Assembly (NCBI GenBank): GCA_016206405.1
Contig: JACQRQ010000053.1
Span: 1-13,358 of the forward strand
Origin: Elusimicrobiota bacterium
Lineage (GTDB): Bacteria > Elusimicrobiota > Elusimicrobia > O2-12-FULL-59-9
Direction of reading: 5' to 3'
Length of the DNA stretch: 13,358 bases
The position numbers were made by a program, and so were the translations under genes. Within the stretch, counting starts at the first letter, position 1, and each line of letters starts with the position of its first letter. This document shows, piece by piece, positions 7,296-13,316 of the stretch. The notes under the pieces were generated by a model. That model had not been told where the DNA came from. It did not search any database and worked only from the letters and a program-made list of their open reading frames with translations.

Positions 7296-8519
7296 ATGAA
7301 AAAAAAGATCTTTATGGTTCTCGGAACCCGGCCGGAGGTGATTAAGCTGGCCCCGGTCGTCCACCGGCTGCAAAAATGCGGGAAAAAAATAGCGCTGAGG
7401 ATTTGCGCCACCGCCCAACACCGCGGGATGATGGACCAGATGCTGCGAGTCTTCAAGCTCCGCGCGCATTTGGACTTCAACCTGATGCGGGCGCGCCAAA
7501 CGCCGGCGCAGATCCGCCGCAGGACCCTCCTCAAGCTCACGCCCGTTTTGATCCGGGAAAAACCGGACATTCTTATCGTCCAAGGCGACACCACCACCGC
7601 GGCCGCGGCGGCGAGGGCCGCCGCCGGATTGGGTATTCCGGTCGCCCATGTGGAGGCGGGCCTGCGCTCCCATGACCTGAAAAACCCTTATCCGGAGGAA
7701 GGCAACCGGGTTGAAATCGACGCTCTCTCCGATCTGCTTTTTGCCCCGACCCCGTTGGCGGCCCAAAACCTGCTCAAGGAAAATACGCCGGCCGGCAAAA
7801 TCTGGGTGACGGGAAACACGATCGTCGACGCCTTGCGCTGGGCGCTCAAGCGCCCCAAGGTCCGCCCGCGCGCGGAGATCGCGGCCTGTCTGGAGCGCAT
7901 CCGGAGGGAACGCGGCCGGGGACGGTTCCGGCCGATTTTGGTGACGCTGCACCGGCGCGAAAGCTTCGGCAAGCCGCTGCGGGGTATTTTTGCGGCCTTA
8001 AGGCGCCTGCCGGAGATTTTTGACGGCGTCGATCTTTTTTTTCCGGTGCATCCCAACCCGCAGGTCAAAAACCTCGCCCACCGCATGCTGCGGGCGCCCC
8101 GCATCCACCTTTTGCCGCCCCTGGGCTATTTGGAGATGCTGCAGCTCATGCGCTCGGTCCATCTGATTTTGACCGACTCGGGGGGCATCCAGGAGGAGGC
8201 GCCGACTTTGGGAAAACCGGTGCTGGTGCTGCGCAAGAAAACGGAGCGCCCGGAGACCCTCCTGGCGGGCCTGGGCCTGCTGGCGGGGACGGAGCCGGCT
8301 TCCATCCTGCGCCATTGCGCCCGTCTGCTCAATGACCGGAGGCTTTACCGCCGCATGAGCCGCGCCGAAGACACTTTCGGCGACGGACAGGCCGCCCGCA
8401 GAATCGTGGATGCCGTCCTGTTTTACCTCGGCGTGAAAAGGAACAGAACTCGGGATTGGAGGCGGAAACCGCCGGATCAATTTTTTGACGGAGAAGGCTC
8501 TTTGTCGATGAGGGCTTGA
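7296..8519 (+). CDS. wecB: UDP-N-acetylglucosamine 2-epimerase (non-hydrolysing)
   Basis: Interconverts UDP-GlcNAc and UDP-ManNAc in the cytoplasm, supplying ManNAc or its derivatives to cell-surface glycans. The 407-aa protein shows the family signature: GTRPEVIKLAP (10-20), CATAQHRGMMDQM (37-49), QGDTT (96-100), HVEAGLRS (118-125), YPEEGNR (132-138), HRRESFG (219-225), FFPVHPNP (248-255), DSGGIQEEAP (294-303) and TERPE (316-320). D98, E120, E134 and H219 line up with the catalytic residues known in the E. coli enzyme. The ATG at 7296 gives the usual MKKKIFMVLGTRPE start; an upstream TTG at 7248 would add 16 proline-rich residues and is rejected. About 25 residues after VLFYLGV (375-381) go beyond the usual length, and the last 14 overlap the end of the convergent GT2 gene. 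No wecC-like dehydrogenase lies in the window, so the product may be used as ManNAc or oxidised elsewhere. Confidence 0.94.
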   Translation: MKKKIFMVLGTRPEVIKLAPVVHRLQKCGKKIALRICATAQHRGMMDQMLRVFKLRAHLDFNLMRARQTPAQIRRRTLLKLTPVLIREKPDILIVQGDTTTAAAAARAAAGLGIPVAHVEAGLRSHDLKNPYPEEGNRVEIDALSDLLFAPTPLAAQNLLKENTPAGKIWVTGNTIVDALRWALKRPKVRPRAEIAACLERIRRERGRGRFRPILVTLHRRESFGKPLRGIFAALRRLPEIFDGVDLFFPVHPNPQVKNLAHRMLRAPRIHLLPPLGYLEMLQLMRSVHLILTDSGGIQEEAPTLGKPVLVLRKKTERPETLLAGLGLLAGTEPASILRHCARLLNDRRLYRRMSRAEDTFGDGQAARRIVDAVLFYLGVKRNRTRDWRRKPPDQFFDGEGSLSMRA

Positions 8520-9484
8520 ACGAACTTGTGCGCCTGTCTAAAATCGGCCGGCGCCAGGACGGGCCAGTGCCTTGCAAGCAGATAAAACTTGTGCAGGCGC
8601 CTGAGTTGGCGCAAAAAAGGGACGGGCGTTAAGCCGTACCAATAGAGGCGGCTGGCGAAAGCTCCGGTTCCCAACTGCTCCCGCATGAACCGGCGCGCCT
8701 TCTTCGGCTGGAGCGCCTTGATGAGATAGAGGGCGAACTCGTAAACCAGCTTTCTGCGCTCGCGCTCAAAAACTTCCTTCGACGGAAGTCCGGCCTCCAG
8801 CGCCGCGAGCGCCTCCGGGAATTCCTCCAGCCAGTAATGGGTCACTTGTTCATCGTGGATGCGGCGTATGGCCAAGGGTTTTCTGATCACGCCCACCTGC
8901 ACGCCGCCGTCGAACATGCGCGCATAGAGCTCGTTGTCTAAAATGACCATGTCTTTGCGATACAGGCCGTATTCCTTGAACACTTTCCGGGGGATGGCGA
9001 TGTTGGTGGTGATATATGGCAGAAACTCCGCGCCCACGGCGAAATGCCCCGGAATTTTTCCCTCCGGAATCGGCCCGGCGGGATCGAACACCCTCTCCAG
9101 AATGCGCCCGAACCGGTAGGTGAAGGCGTTGGAAAACCAAAATCCGACCTCCGGCCGGCGCTCGATGGCCTGCCGGAACTCCTCCAAGCGCTCCGGCAGC
9201 CAAAAATCGTCGGAGTCCAGGTAGGTGATCCAGCGGCCGCGGGCCTGCTCAATGCCGAAATTGCGGCACGCCATATTGCCGATATGCTCCAGCTTGAAAT
9301 AGCGGAACTTTTCGGGAAGCGTCAAGCCGGCCAGCGCCTGGCCGGTATTGTCCGTCGAGCCGTCGTCCACGATCAGGCACTCGAAGTCCCGGCATGTCTG
9401 ACGGAGCAGCGTTTCAATCGCGCTGCCGATCATATTGGCCCGCTGGTAGGTGGGCATGATCACGCTGAAAAGCGGCTCTTCCAT
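8477..9484 (-). CDS. GT2 family glycosyltransferase
   Basis: A 335-aa GT-A fold enzyme for one step of glycan assembly. FSVIMPTYQRANMIGSAIET (6-25) opens the fold, VDDGSTDNT (39-47) binds the donor nucleotide, and LDSDDFW (89-95) holds the metal-binding DxD. The GNMACRNFGIEQARG stretch (69-83) is the conserved middle helix of the family. RRIHDEQVTHY matches the acceptor-side His motif. The C-terminal third is basic and helical, as in the GT2 at 4282-5286. The ATG at 9484 follows a near-perfect -10 box without a Shine-Dalgarno. The gene is divergent from methyltransferase copy 3 and convergent with wecB, sharing 43 bp with its tail. It sits alone as a monocistronic unit inside a plus-strand run, which suggests separate control or later insertion. 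Donor and acceptor sugars cannot be told. Confidence 0.88.
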   Translation of the reverse strand: MEEPLFSVIMPTYQRANMIGSAIETLLRQTCRDFECLIVDDGSTDNTGQALAGLTLPEKFRYFKLEHIGNMACRNFGIEQARGRWITYLDSDDFWLPERLEEFRQAIERRPEVGFWFSNAFTYRFGRILERVFDPAGPIPEGKIPGHFAVGAEFLPYITTNIAIPRKVFKEYGLYRKDMVILDNELYARMFDGGVQVGVIRKPLAIRRIHDEQVTHYWLEEFPEALAALEAGLPSKEVFERERRKLVYEFALYLIKALQPKKARRFMREQLGTGAFASRLYWYGLTPVPFLRQLRRLHKFYLLARHWPVLAPADFRQAHKFVQALIDKEPSPSKN

Positions 9485-9493
9485 AACGCGTTG

Positions 9494-9499
9494 ATTATA
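9494..9499 (-). promoter_or_regulatory. -10 box of the minus-strand GT2 gene, near-leaderless position
   Basis: Minus-strand TATAAT is a perfect consensus -10, ending 9 nt before the ATG at 9484. Transcription would start about 1-3 nt before the start codon. Between box and ATG lies the 8-bp palindrome AACGCGTT (9485-9492), and no ribosome-binding site is present. No clear -35 is found 16-18 nt upstream. A second possible -10, TAAAAT at 9508 to 9503, would give a leader of about 12 nt. Confidence 0.5.
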
Positions 9500-9502
9500 A
9501 CA

Positions 9503-9558
9503 ATTTTACCGCGGCGCGGCAGACGGCGGCGGAGCGCAAGCGCGATATTTGGTAAAAT
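9503..9558. repeat. Mirrored GGTAAAAT boxes in the divergent promoter region
   Basis: ATTTTACC (9503-9510) and GGTAAAAT (9551-9558) are an exact 8-bp inverted repeat, 40 bp apart, in the 91-bp gap between divergent genes. Each reads as a TAAAAT -10 box facing its own gene. They may be paired -10 elements or the half-sites of a shared operator. The plus copy also resembles the sequence just before the gene at 6349. Confidence 0.5.
9553..9558 (+). promoter_or_regulatory. Candidate -10 box for methyltransferase copy 3
   Basis: TAAAAT ends 17 nt before the ATG at 9576, so a transcript would have a leader of about 10 nt with no Shine-Dalgarno. No good -35 is visible; the upstream sequence is GC-rich. 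The surrounding GATATTTGGTAAAATGC matches GATATTTAGTATACTGC before the gene at 6349 at 14 of 17 positions. Confidence 0.4.
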
Positions 9559-9575
9559 GCCCTGCGTTGACGCCC

Positions 9576-10538
9576 ATGGAGACCGCTTGTCCCCTCTGCT
9601 CTTCCGCCAAACCTAAAAACCTGGTTCAATCCTGGCCAAATTACGACTACTACCTTTGCGGCGACTGCGAAATAATTTTCAGCCGGCCCTTCAAAAATCC
9701 GGGACTTGAGTTTTATGAGGGCTACACCGACCTCTACCCCCACGAGATGCCCGAGCAGAAAATAATCATGTCCCTGGAATACGAGGAGTTTTTAAACGAC
9801 AGGAACGTCCCCAGGGGGGAGCTTTTGGACATCGGCTGCGGCGACGGATGGTTCATCCGAAGGGCGCAAGACGCGGGCTACCGCGTCGCCGGCATCGACT
9901 TCAATCCCCACCGCGTCGAGCTGGCCAAGTCCCACTACGGCCTGCGGGACGTTTTCGCGGCCTCGCTTGAAAATTTCATCCAGGGCGAGGGCAAGGGCCG
10001 GACGTTCGACGTCGTCACCCTGTTTCAGGTCTTGGAGCATTTGGACCGTCCCAACGATTGGATGGCCATGATCCGGTCGCTGTTGAAGCCGGGAGGCTAT
10101 GTCGCGCTCGGAGTGCCCAACCGGGACAGGCGGCCGGATCCGCTCCGGGGTCCGGGCTTGGACTTGTTGGACATCCCCCCCAATCATTTGACGCGATGGA
10201 ACAAAAAGGGCTTGGCCGACTTCCTGAAAAAGCACGGCTTCTCGGTCGAGCGCCTTGTGGACGTGGATTGGCATCCCCTCCTTTACGCGCTTTATCTGCG
10301 CAACAACCTGCGCCTGGGAATGGGGGTTAAAATGCTCAAAACGGACCAAGTGGTCCATGTCTCGCCGCAAAACCGCCTCAGCCCGAATACCGGAATCGTT
10401 TTAAACCTGATCCGCGCCAAAGAAGCGGCGATCAATCTTCTGGCGAAAATGACTTACCCGGCTTTCCGTTGGGGATTTAGGGCGCGGGGAGGACAAGGCG
10501 TCGTCCTCTACGGCCTCGCCCGCAAAGAAAGCCGATGA
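9576..10538 (+). CDS. Zinc-ribbon class I SAM-dependent methyltransferase (copy 3)
   Basis: A 320-aa SAM methyltransferase, a paralogue of the gene at 5283. The zinc ribbon has CPLC (C5, C8) and CGDC (C28, C31). LLDIGCGDGWF (83-93) is the SAM loop, AGIDFNPHRVELAK (105-118) the ribose strand and following helix, QVLEH (151-155) motif II, and LKPGGYVALGVPN (170-182) motif III. PPNHLTRW (201-208) matches PPHHFTRW in copy 1, and a 17-bp stretch at the LKPGGY motif is identical in the two genes at DNA level. The start at ATG 9576 puts the first Cys pair at residue 5; a TTG at 9549 is rejected because a -10 box lies inside that extension. It overlaps the GT4 gene by ATGA at 10535, so the two are coupled. 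Probably a sugar or glycan methyltransferase; the exact target is unknown. Confidence 0.88.
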   Translation: METACPLCSSAKPKNLVQSWPNYDYYLCGDCEIIFSRPFKNPGLEFYEGYTDLYPHEMPEQKIIMSLEYEEFLNDRNVPRGELLDIGCGDGWFIRRAQDAGYRVAGIDFNPHRVELAKSHYGLRDVFAASLENFIQGEGKGRTFDVVTLFQVLEHLDRPNDWMAMIRSLLKPGGYVALGVPNRDRRPDPLRGPGLDLLDIPPNHLTRWNKKGLADFLKKHGFSVERLVDVDWHPLLYALYLRNNLRLGMGVKMLKTDQVVHVSPQNRLSPNTGIVLNLIRAKEAAINLLAKMTYPAFRWGFRARGGQGVVLYGLARKESR

Positions 10539-11665
10539 AAATCGCCCTGGACATCGGCGGCGCTCTCGCCGGCCCCAGCGGCATTCAACTCTACATCGAG
10601 CAGTTGATCGCCGCCCTCGCCCGCGTTGATAAAGACAACCACTACTTCCTTTACGCCGCTTTCTGGAAAAACAAAAGCCGGCTCGCGAACCTGCGGCTGC
10701 CGCAAGCGCCGAATTTCCATCCCGTCTTCAAACGTTTCCCCCAGCGCTGTCTGCTGCCCGCCGACGAGTTCTTGGGCCTGCATATCCAGGAGCGCTGGCT
10801 CAATAAATTGGGCGTCGGCCTCTTTCACGGGCTGAGCAATTTGCTGCCGCCTTTGCGGCGCGTCAAAACGGTCCTGACCCTCCACCACGTCGGGGGTTTG
10901 TCGGACACGGCGACTTTCTGGGACCGCTTCTACCTCAGCCGCCTCACGGACCGCTCCATCCGGCGCGCCGGCGCGGTCATCGCGGTCTCCGCCTTCTCCC
11001 GCTCGGAAGCCCTGCGGCAATGGAATCTCGCGCCGGAGAAAGTCTTGGCCGTCCTGGAGGGCGGTCCGCATCCGGCTTTTAAGATGAAAGACCCCGCTTC
11101 GCCCCCGGGGCCGGTCCCCCCGCCCTATATTCTTTACGTCGGCAGCCTTCTGCCGCATAAAAACATTCTGACCTTGATCGACGCTTTTTATGAGCTCAGG
11201 AAGGCCGGCCTCAAAAGTGTCCCGAAGCTCGTTCTCGCCGGACGGCTATCGCCCTATGCGCAAACGCTGCTCAAAAGGATCGAGGAGCTGCGGCTCGCGG
11301 AGGAGGTCCGCGTCCTGGGCGGCCTTTCCCAGGACCGAATCCTGGAGCTCTACCAGAACGCCGATCTCATGGTTTTCCCGTCCCTGCTGGAAGGCTTCGG
11401 CTTTCCGGTTTTGGAGGCGATGGCCTGCGGCGTTCCCGTCATCGCCTCCAATTGCGCCGCGATACCGGAAATCGCGGGGGGCGCGGCCCTCCTATTTGAG
11501 CCGATGGACGCGGCGGCGCTGGCGCGGCTTATGCGGCAAGTCCTTGAGGACGGGGCCCTGGCCGGGGAGCTGCGCCGGAAGGGTCTTAGGCGGATCAAGG
11601 ATTTTTCGTGGGAAAAAACGGCGCGGGAAACTCTCGACGTCTACCGGCAATTGCTGAAGGTTTGA
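10535..11665 (+). CDS. GT4 family glycosyltransferase (GT-B fold)
   Basis: A 376-aa retaining glycosyltransferase that extends a glycan in the cytoplasm. The N-terminal acceptor domain begins MKIALDIGGALAGPSGIQLY (1-20), with the glycine-rich loop at 8-16 and LTLHHVGGL (114-122). IAVSAFSR (149-156) marks the inter-domain side. The C-terminal donor domain has ILYVGSLLPHKN (199-210), LVLAGRLSP (232-240) and the diagnostic E-x7-E motif E286 to E294 in LEGFGFPVLEAM, followed by GVPVIASNCAAIPEIAGGAAL (299-319). Length and layout are normal for the mannosyl- or other hexosyltransferases of this family; the sugar is not predictable. It starts inside the stop of methyltransferase copy 3 (ATGA), suggesting the product is linked to the methylated sugar. 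Its stop is 12 bp from the stop of the convergent radical SAM gene, and no hairpin terminator is seen between them. Confidence 0.92.
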   Translation: MKIALDIGGALAGPSGIQLYIEQLIAALARVDKDNHYFLYAAFWKNKSRLANLRLPQAPNFHPVFKRFPQRCLLPADEFLGLHIQERWLNKLGVGLFHGLSNLLPPLRRVKTVLTLHHVGGLSDTATFWDRFYLSRLTDRSIRRAGAVIAVSAFSRSEALRQWNLAPEKVLAVLEGGPHPAFKMKDPASPPGPVPPPYILYVGSLLPHKNILTLIDAFYELRKAGLKSVPKLVLAGRLSPYAQTLLKRIEELRLAEEVRVLGGLSQDRILELYQNADLMVFPSLLEGFGFPVLEAMACGVPVIASNCAAIPEIAGGAALLFEPMDAAALARLMRQVLEDGALAGELRRKGLRRIKDFSWEKTARETLDVYRQLLKV

Positions 11666-11677
11666 GCCCTTAGAGCC

Positions 11678-12913
11678 TTAGCGATGGGCCGCCTCTCCAT
11701 CCGCGGAACGGGCGACGCCGCTTGCAACGGCGCCGCGGTTCCCGTTGGCCGCCGCGGCCGCCTCAGCAGCCGCAGCGGAGGGCGCGGGGCTCCTGAAGTA
11801 ACCAAAACCGCCGATGACGGCCTGAAAGAACTTCCAGGAATTTCCCCTCATCCAGTCCGGATAAATGGATTCGTAGAGAGTGCACTTCTCGCATATCGCC
11901 GGGAAATCGGCGCGCTCATGCTTGTCCAAAAGCTCTTTGAGAGGCGCCCCGCTTAAAATCGCCTGCATGCTCTGCGTCTTTAGATCGCCGATGATCAACG
12001 TGGCTTCCACGTCCCGGCACGCGCAGGCGTTGACCCGGCCATCGGCCAAAACCGCCGGCCCCGTCAACAACCGGTGGCAGGGACCGCGTTTGAGCGGCAG
12101 CGGCCGCGGCGTCAAATCCGCCGCCAGAAGGGTTTCCTCGCTGATATCGCCTCCCCAGTTGTCGAACTGGTCCACCCAATCCAGAAGTATGATCCCCTTC
12201 CGGTGGCGGTCGCGCAGGTAATCCCAAAAAGGGCCTTTCCGGTTTTCAACCGGCACGCGCAGGTTCACGGTGATGTCCAAAGAGGACCCCGTGGCCTCCT
12301 TTTGCGCGATGAGGTGCTGGATTTGAGGGACGACGGTTTCGAACTTATCCACCTTAAAAATGCGGAGGTAGGTTTCCCGGTCAAAACCGCCGAAGGAGAT
12401 GCAAACCTTGAGAAATTTTCCGTAAGTGAGAAGCTTGTCGGCCATGGCGGGCCGCATGGCGATGGCGTTGGTGAAAAACTGGGCCGCCCGTATTTGCGGC
12501 TGAGACCTCAAAAAATCCAGCTTGTCGAAGAGATACCTGTCTATCAGCGGGTCGCCGACGATGGCGCTCAGGTTGACTTCCCTTCCTCCGGCGCGGACGA
12601 AACCCAGGATCGTGTTTTTGAAAGTATCCATCTCCATGGTGACCTTGGGACGCTGCATCTGGGGATAGGCGCAGAAAACGCACTTGGCGTTGCAAATATT
12701 GGTTCCTTCCATATAGAGGGTGTTGGGCCACACCCCCACGTTGAAAAGGCGGCCCACCAAGGAACTGCGCATCAAGGCGTAATTCAATAGGACGAGACCC
12801 CATTCGTAGCCGTCCGCCAGGCGCCGCCGCGCCGGCTTGGGCAAAATCCGCTTGCCCGCGGCGATCAAGGCAGGCTTGACCCTCTCCCAAACCAAACTGC
12901 TCGGTATTTTCAT
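11678..12913 (-). CDS. Radical SAM protein with SPASM-type C-terminal domain
   Basis: A 411-aa radical SAM enzyme. EGTNICNAKCVFCAYPQ (69-85) carries the CxxxCxxC cluster motif (C74, C78, C81). The core runs to about 270, with LSAIVGDPLID (115-125) on an inner strand. A single-cluster SPASM-like region follows: C279 in GPCHRL, C297 and C299 in DGRVNACACRD, and C341-x2-C344 in CEKC. Residues 315-350 have the usual MQAILSGAPLKELL pattern between. SPASM enzymes often act on peptides, but relatives occur in sugar clusters, so the substrate is open. Residues 376-411 are an Ala-rich, low-complexity tail, probably disordered. The first 60 residues before the core include a basic, partly hydrophobic segment (36-58) that could touch the membrane. 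The ATG at 12913 has only weak GGAG-free upstream sequence. Convergent with the GT4 gene; a repeat element lies 76 bp upstream. Confidence 0.87.
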   Translation of the reverse strand: MKIPSSLVWERVKPALIAAGKRILPKPARRRLADGYEWGLVLLNYALMRSSLVGRLFNVGVWPNTLYMEGTNICNAKCVFCAYPQMQRPKVTMEMDTFKNTILGFVRAGGREVNLSAIVGDPLIDRYLFDKLDFLRSQPQIRAAQFFTNAIAMRPAMADKLLTYGKFLKVCISFGGFDRETYLRIFKVDKFETVVPQIQHLIAQKEATGSSLDITVNLRVPVENRKGPFWDYLRDRHRKGIILLDWVDQFDNWGGDISEETLLAADLTPRPLPLKRGPCHRLLTGPAVLADGRVNACACRDVEATLIIGDLKTQSMQAILSGAPLKELLDKHERADFPAICEKCTLYESIYPDWMRGNSWKFFQAVIGGFGYFRSPAPSAAAAEAAAAANGNRGAVASGVARSADGEAAHR

Positions 12914-12989
12914 GCTGGAGCCGGAATAACGGACCCGCGAATCCTCTTATTAAGGTTAACAGATATTAACAAATTTTCAAGTCGCCTAA
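12914..12989 (-). promoter_or_regulatory. AT-rich upstream region of the SPASM radical SAM gene
   Basis: These 76 bp between the gene start and the repeat element include an AT-rich core at 12947-12980. On the minus strand two GTTAA units are spaced exactly 10 bp apart, and GTTAAC (12955-12960) is palindromic, so an activator or repressor site is possible. TTGAAA (12980 to 12975) could be a -35, followed 16 nt later by the poor -10 TAACCT. No convincing promoter pair can be fixed. Confidence 0.35.
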
Positions 12990-13017
12990 GGGCCTGTCAA
13001 ACAATAACTGAGTCAAT
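12990..13017 (+). repeat. Left terminal inverted repeat of the 327-bp element
   Basis: A 28-bp end, with two mismatches to the right end (T versus G at position 8 and G versus A at position 23). Read outward on the minus strand it contains TTGACA (13000 to 12995), a perfect -35 hexamer pointing at the SPASM radical SAM gene. The sequence 17 nt downstream is AAAATT, a poor -10. Confidence 0.75.
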
Positions 13018-13288
13018 GTGGCCGAAGGGATTTTGACCCAGGGCAAGGCGCGAAGAGCGAGCATGCTTGTGGCATGCCTGCCGCCATAGGGCGGCTGGCA
13101 CCATGCGGAAAGGAGTAGAACCTTGCCGCAAGGTGTAAGCGATGAGCAACGCCGCCATGGGGCGAAAGCCTCCGGCCCTTTCGGGAGGGCCTATTTTGGG
13201 CGATTTCTTCGTTGCTCGATCGGTCACATAGCAACTGTGCCATGCTCCCTCCTCGCGCCTCGAGTTCGCCTCAAACTTGGCCCTCCAA

Positions 13289-13316
13289 ATTGATTCAGTT
13301 ATTGTTTGCCAGGCCC
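13289..13316 (-). repeat. Right terminal inverted repeat of the 327-bp element
   Basis: The partner of the left end, matching at 26 of 28 positions. One mismatch changes the outward TTGACA to TTGCCA, so this end lacks the perfect -35 hexamer. It is followed by CTAG-like flanking sequence and 42 bp to the window edge in which I see no further feature. Confidence 0.75.

Larger units (their letters stand above)
12990..13316. mobile_element. 327-bp non-autonomous inverted-repeat element (MITE-like)
   Basis: The ends are inverted copies: the first 28 bp match the reverse complement of the last 28 at 26 positions, starting GGGCCTG and ending CAGGCCC. Similarity continues inward: AGGCGCGAAGAGCGAGCATG (13046-13065) matches the reverse complement of 13241-13260 at 18 of 20, at the same 56-bp distance from each end, so each arm is 76 bp without net gaps. 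The 175-bp middle holds further hairpins, including GCCGCC-ATAG-GGCGGC (13080-13095) and GGCCCT-TTCGGG-AGGGCC (13174-13191). No transposase is present. Flanks read CTAA on the left and CTAG or TAGA on the right, which hints at an IS5-like YTAR or a TA target but proves neither. An alternative is a structured RNA or extragenic palindromic repeat family. It lies upstream of the SPASM radical SAM gene. Confidence 0.7.

Noticed and set aside
9549..9575. TTG start for methyltransferase copy 3
   Set aside because: A TAAAAT -10 candidate lies within this stretch and the zinc ribbon begins right after the ATG at 9576.
13174..13199. Hairpin GGCCCT/AGGGCC followed by TATTTTGGG read as a terminator
   Set aside because: No gene ends nearby, the T run is broken, and the hairpin lies in the middle of the inverted-repeat element where it is better seen as part of that structure.
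12997..13227. 76-aa GTG-initiated open frame inside the inverted-repeat element
   Set aside because: It starts with GTG, ends in the terminal repeat, has no recognisable domain and mostly reflects the internal repeats of the element. It could be a recurrent spurious prediction wherever the element is copied.
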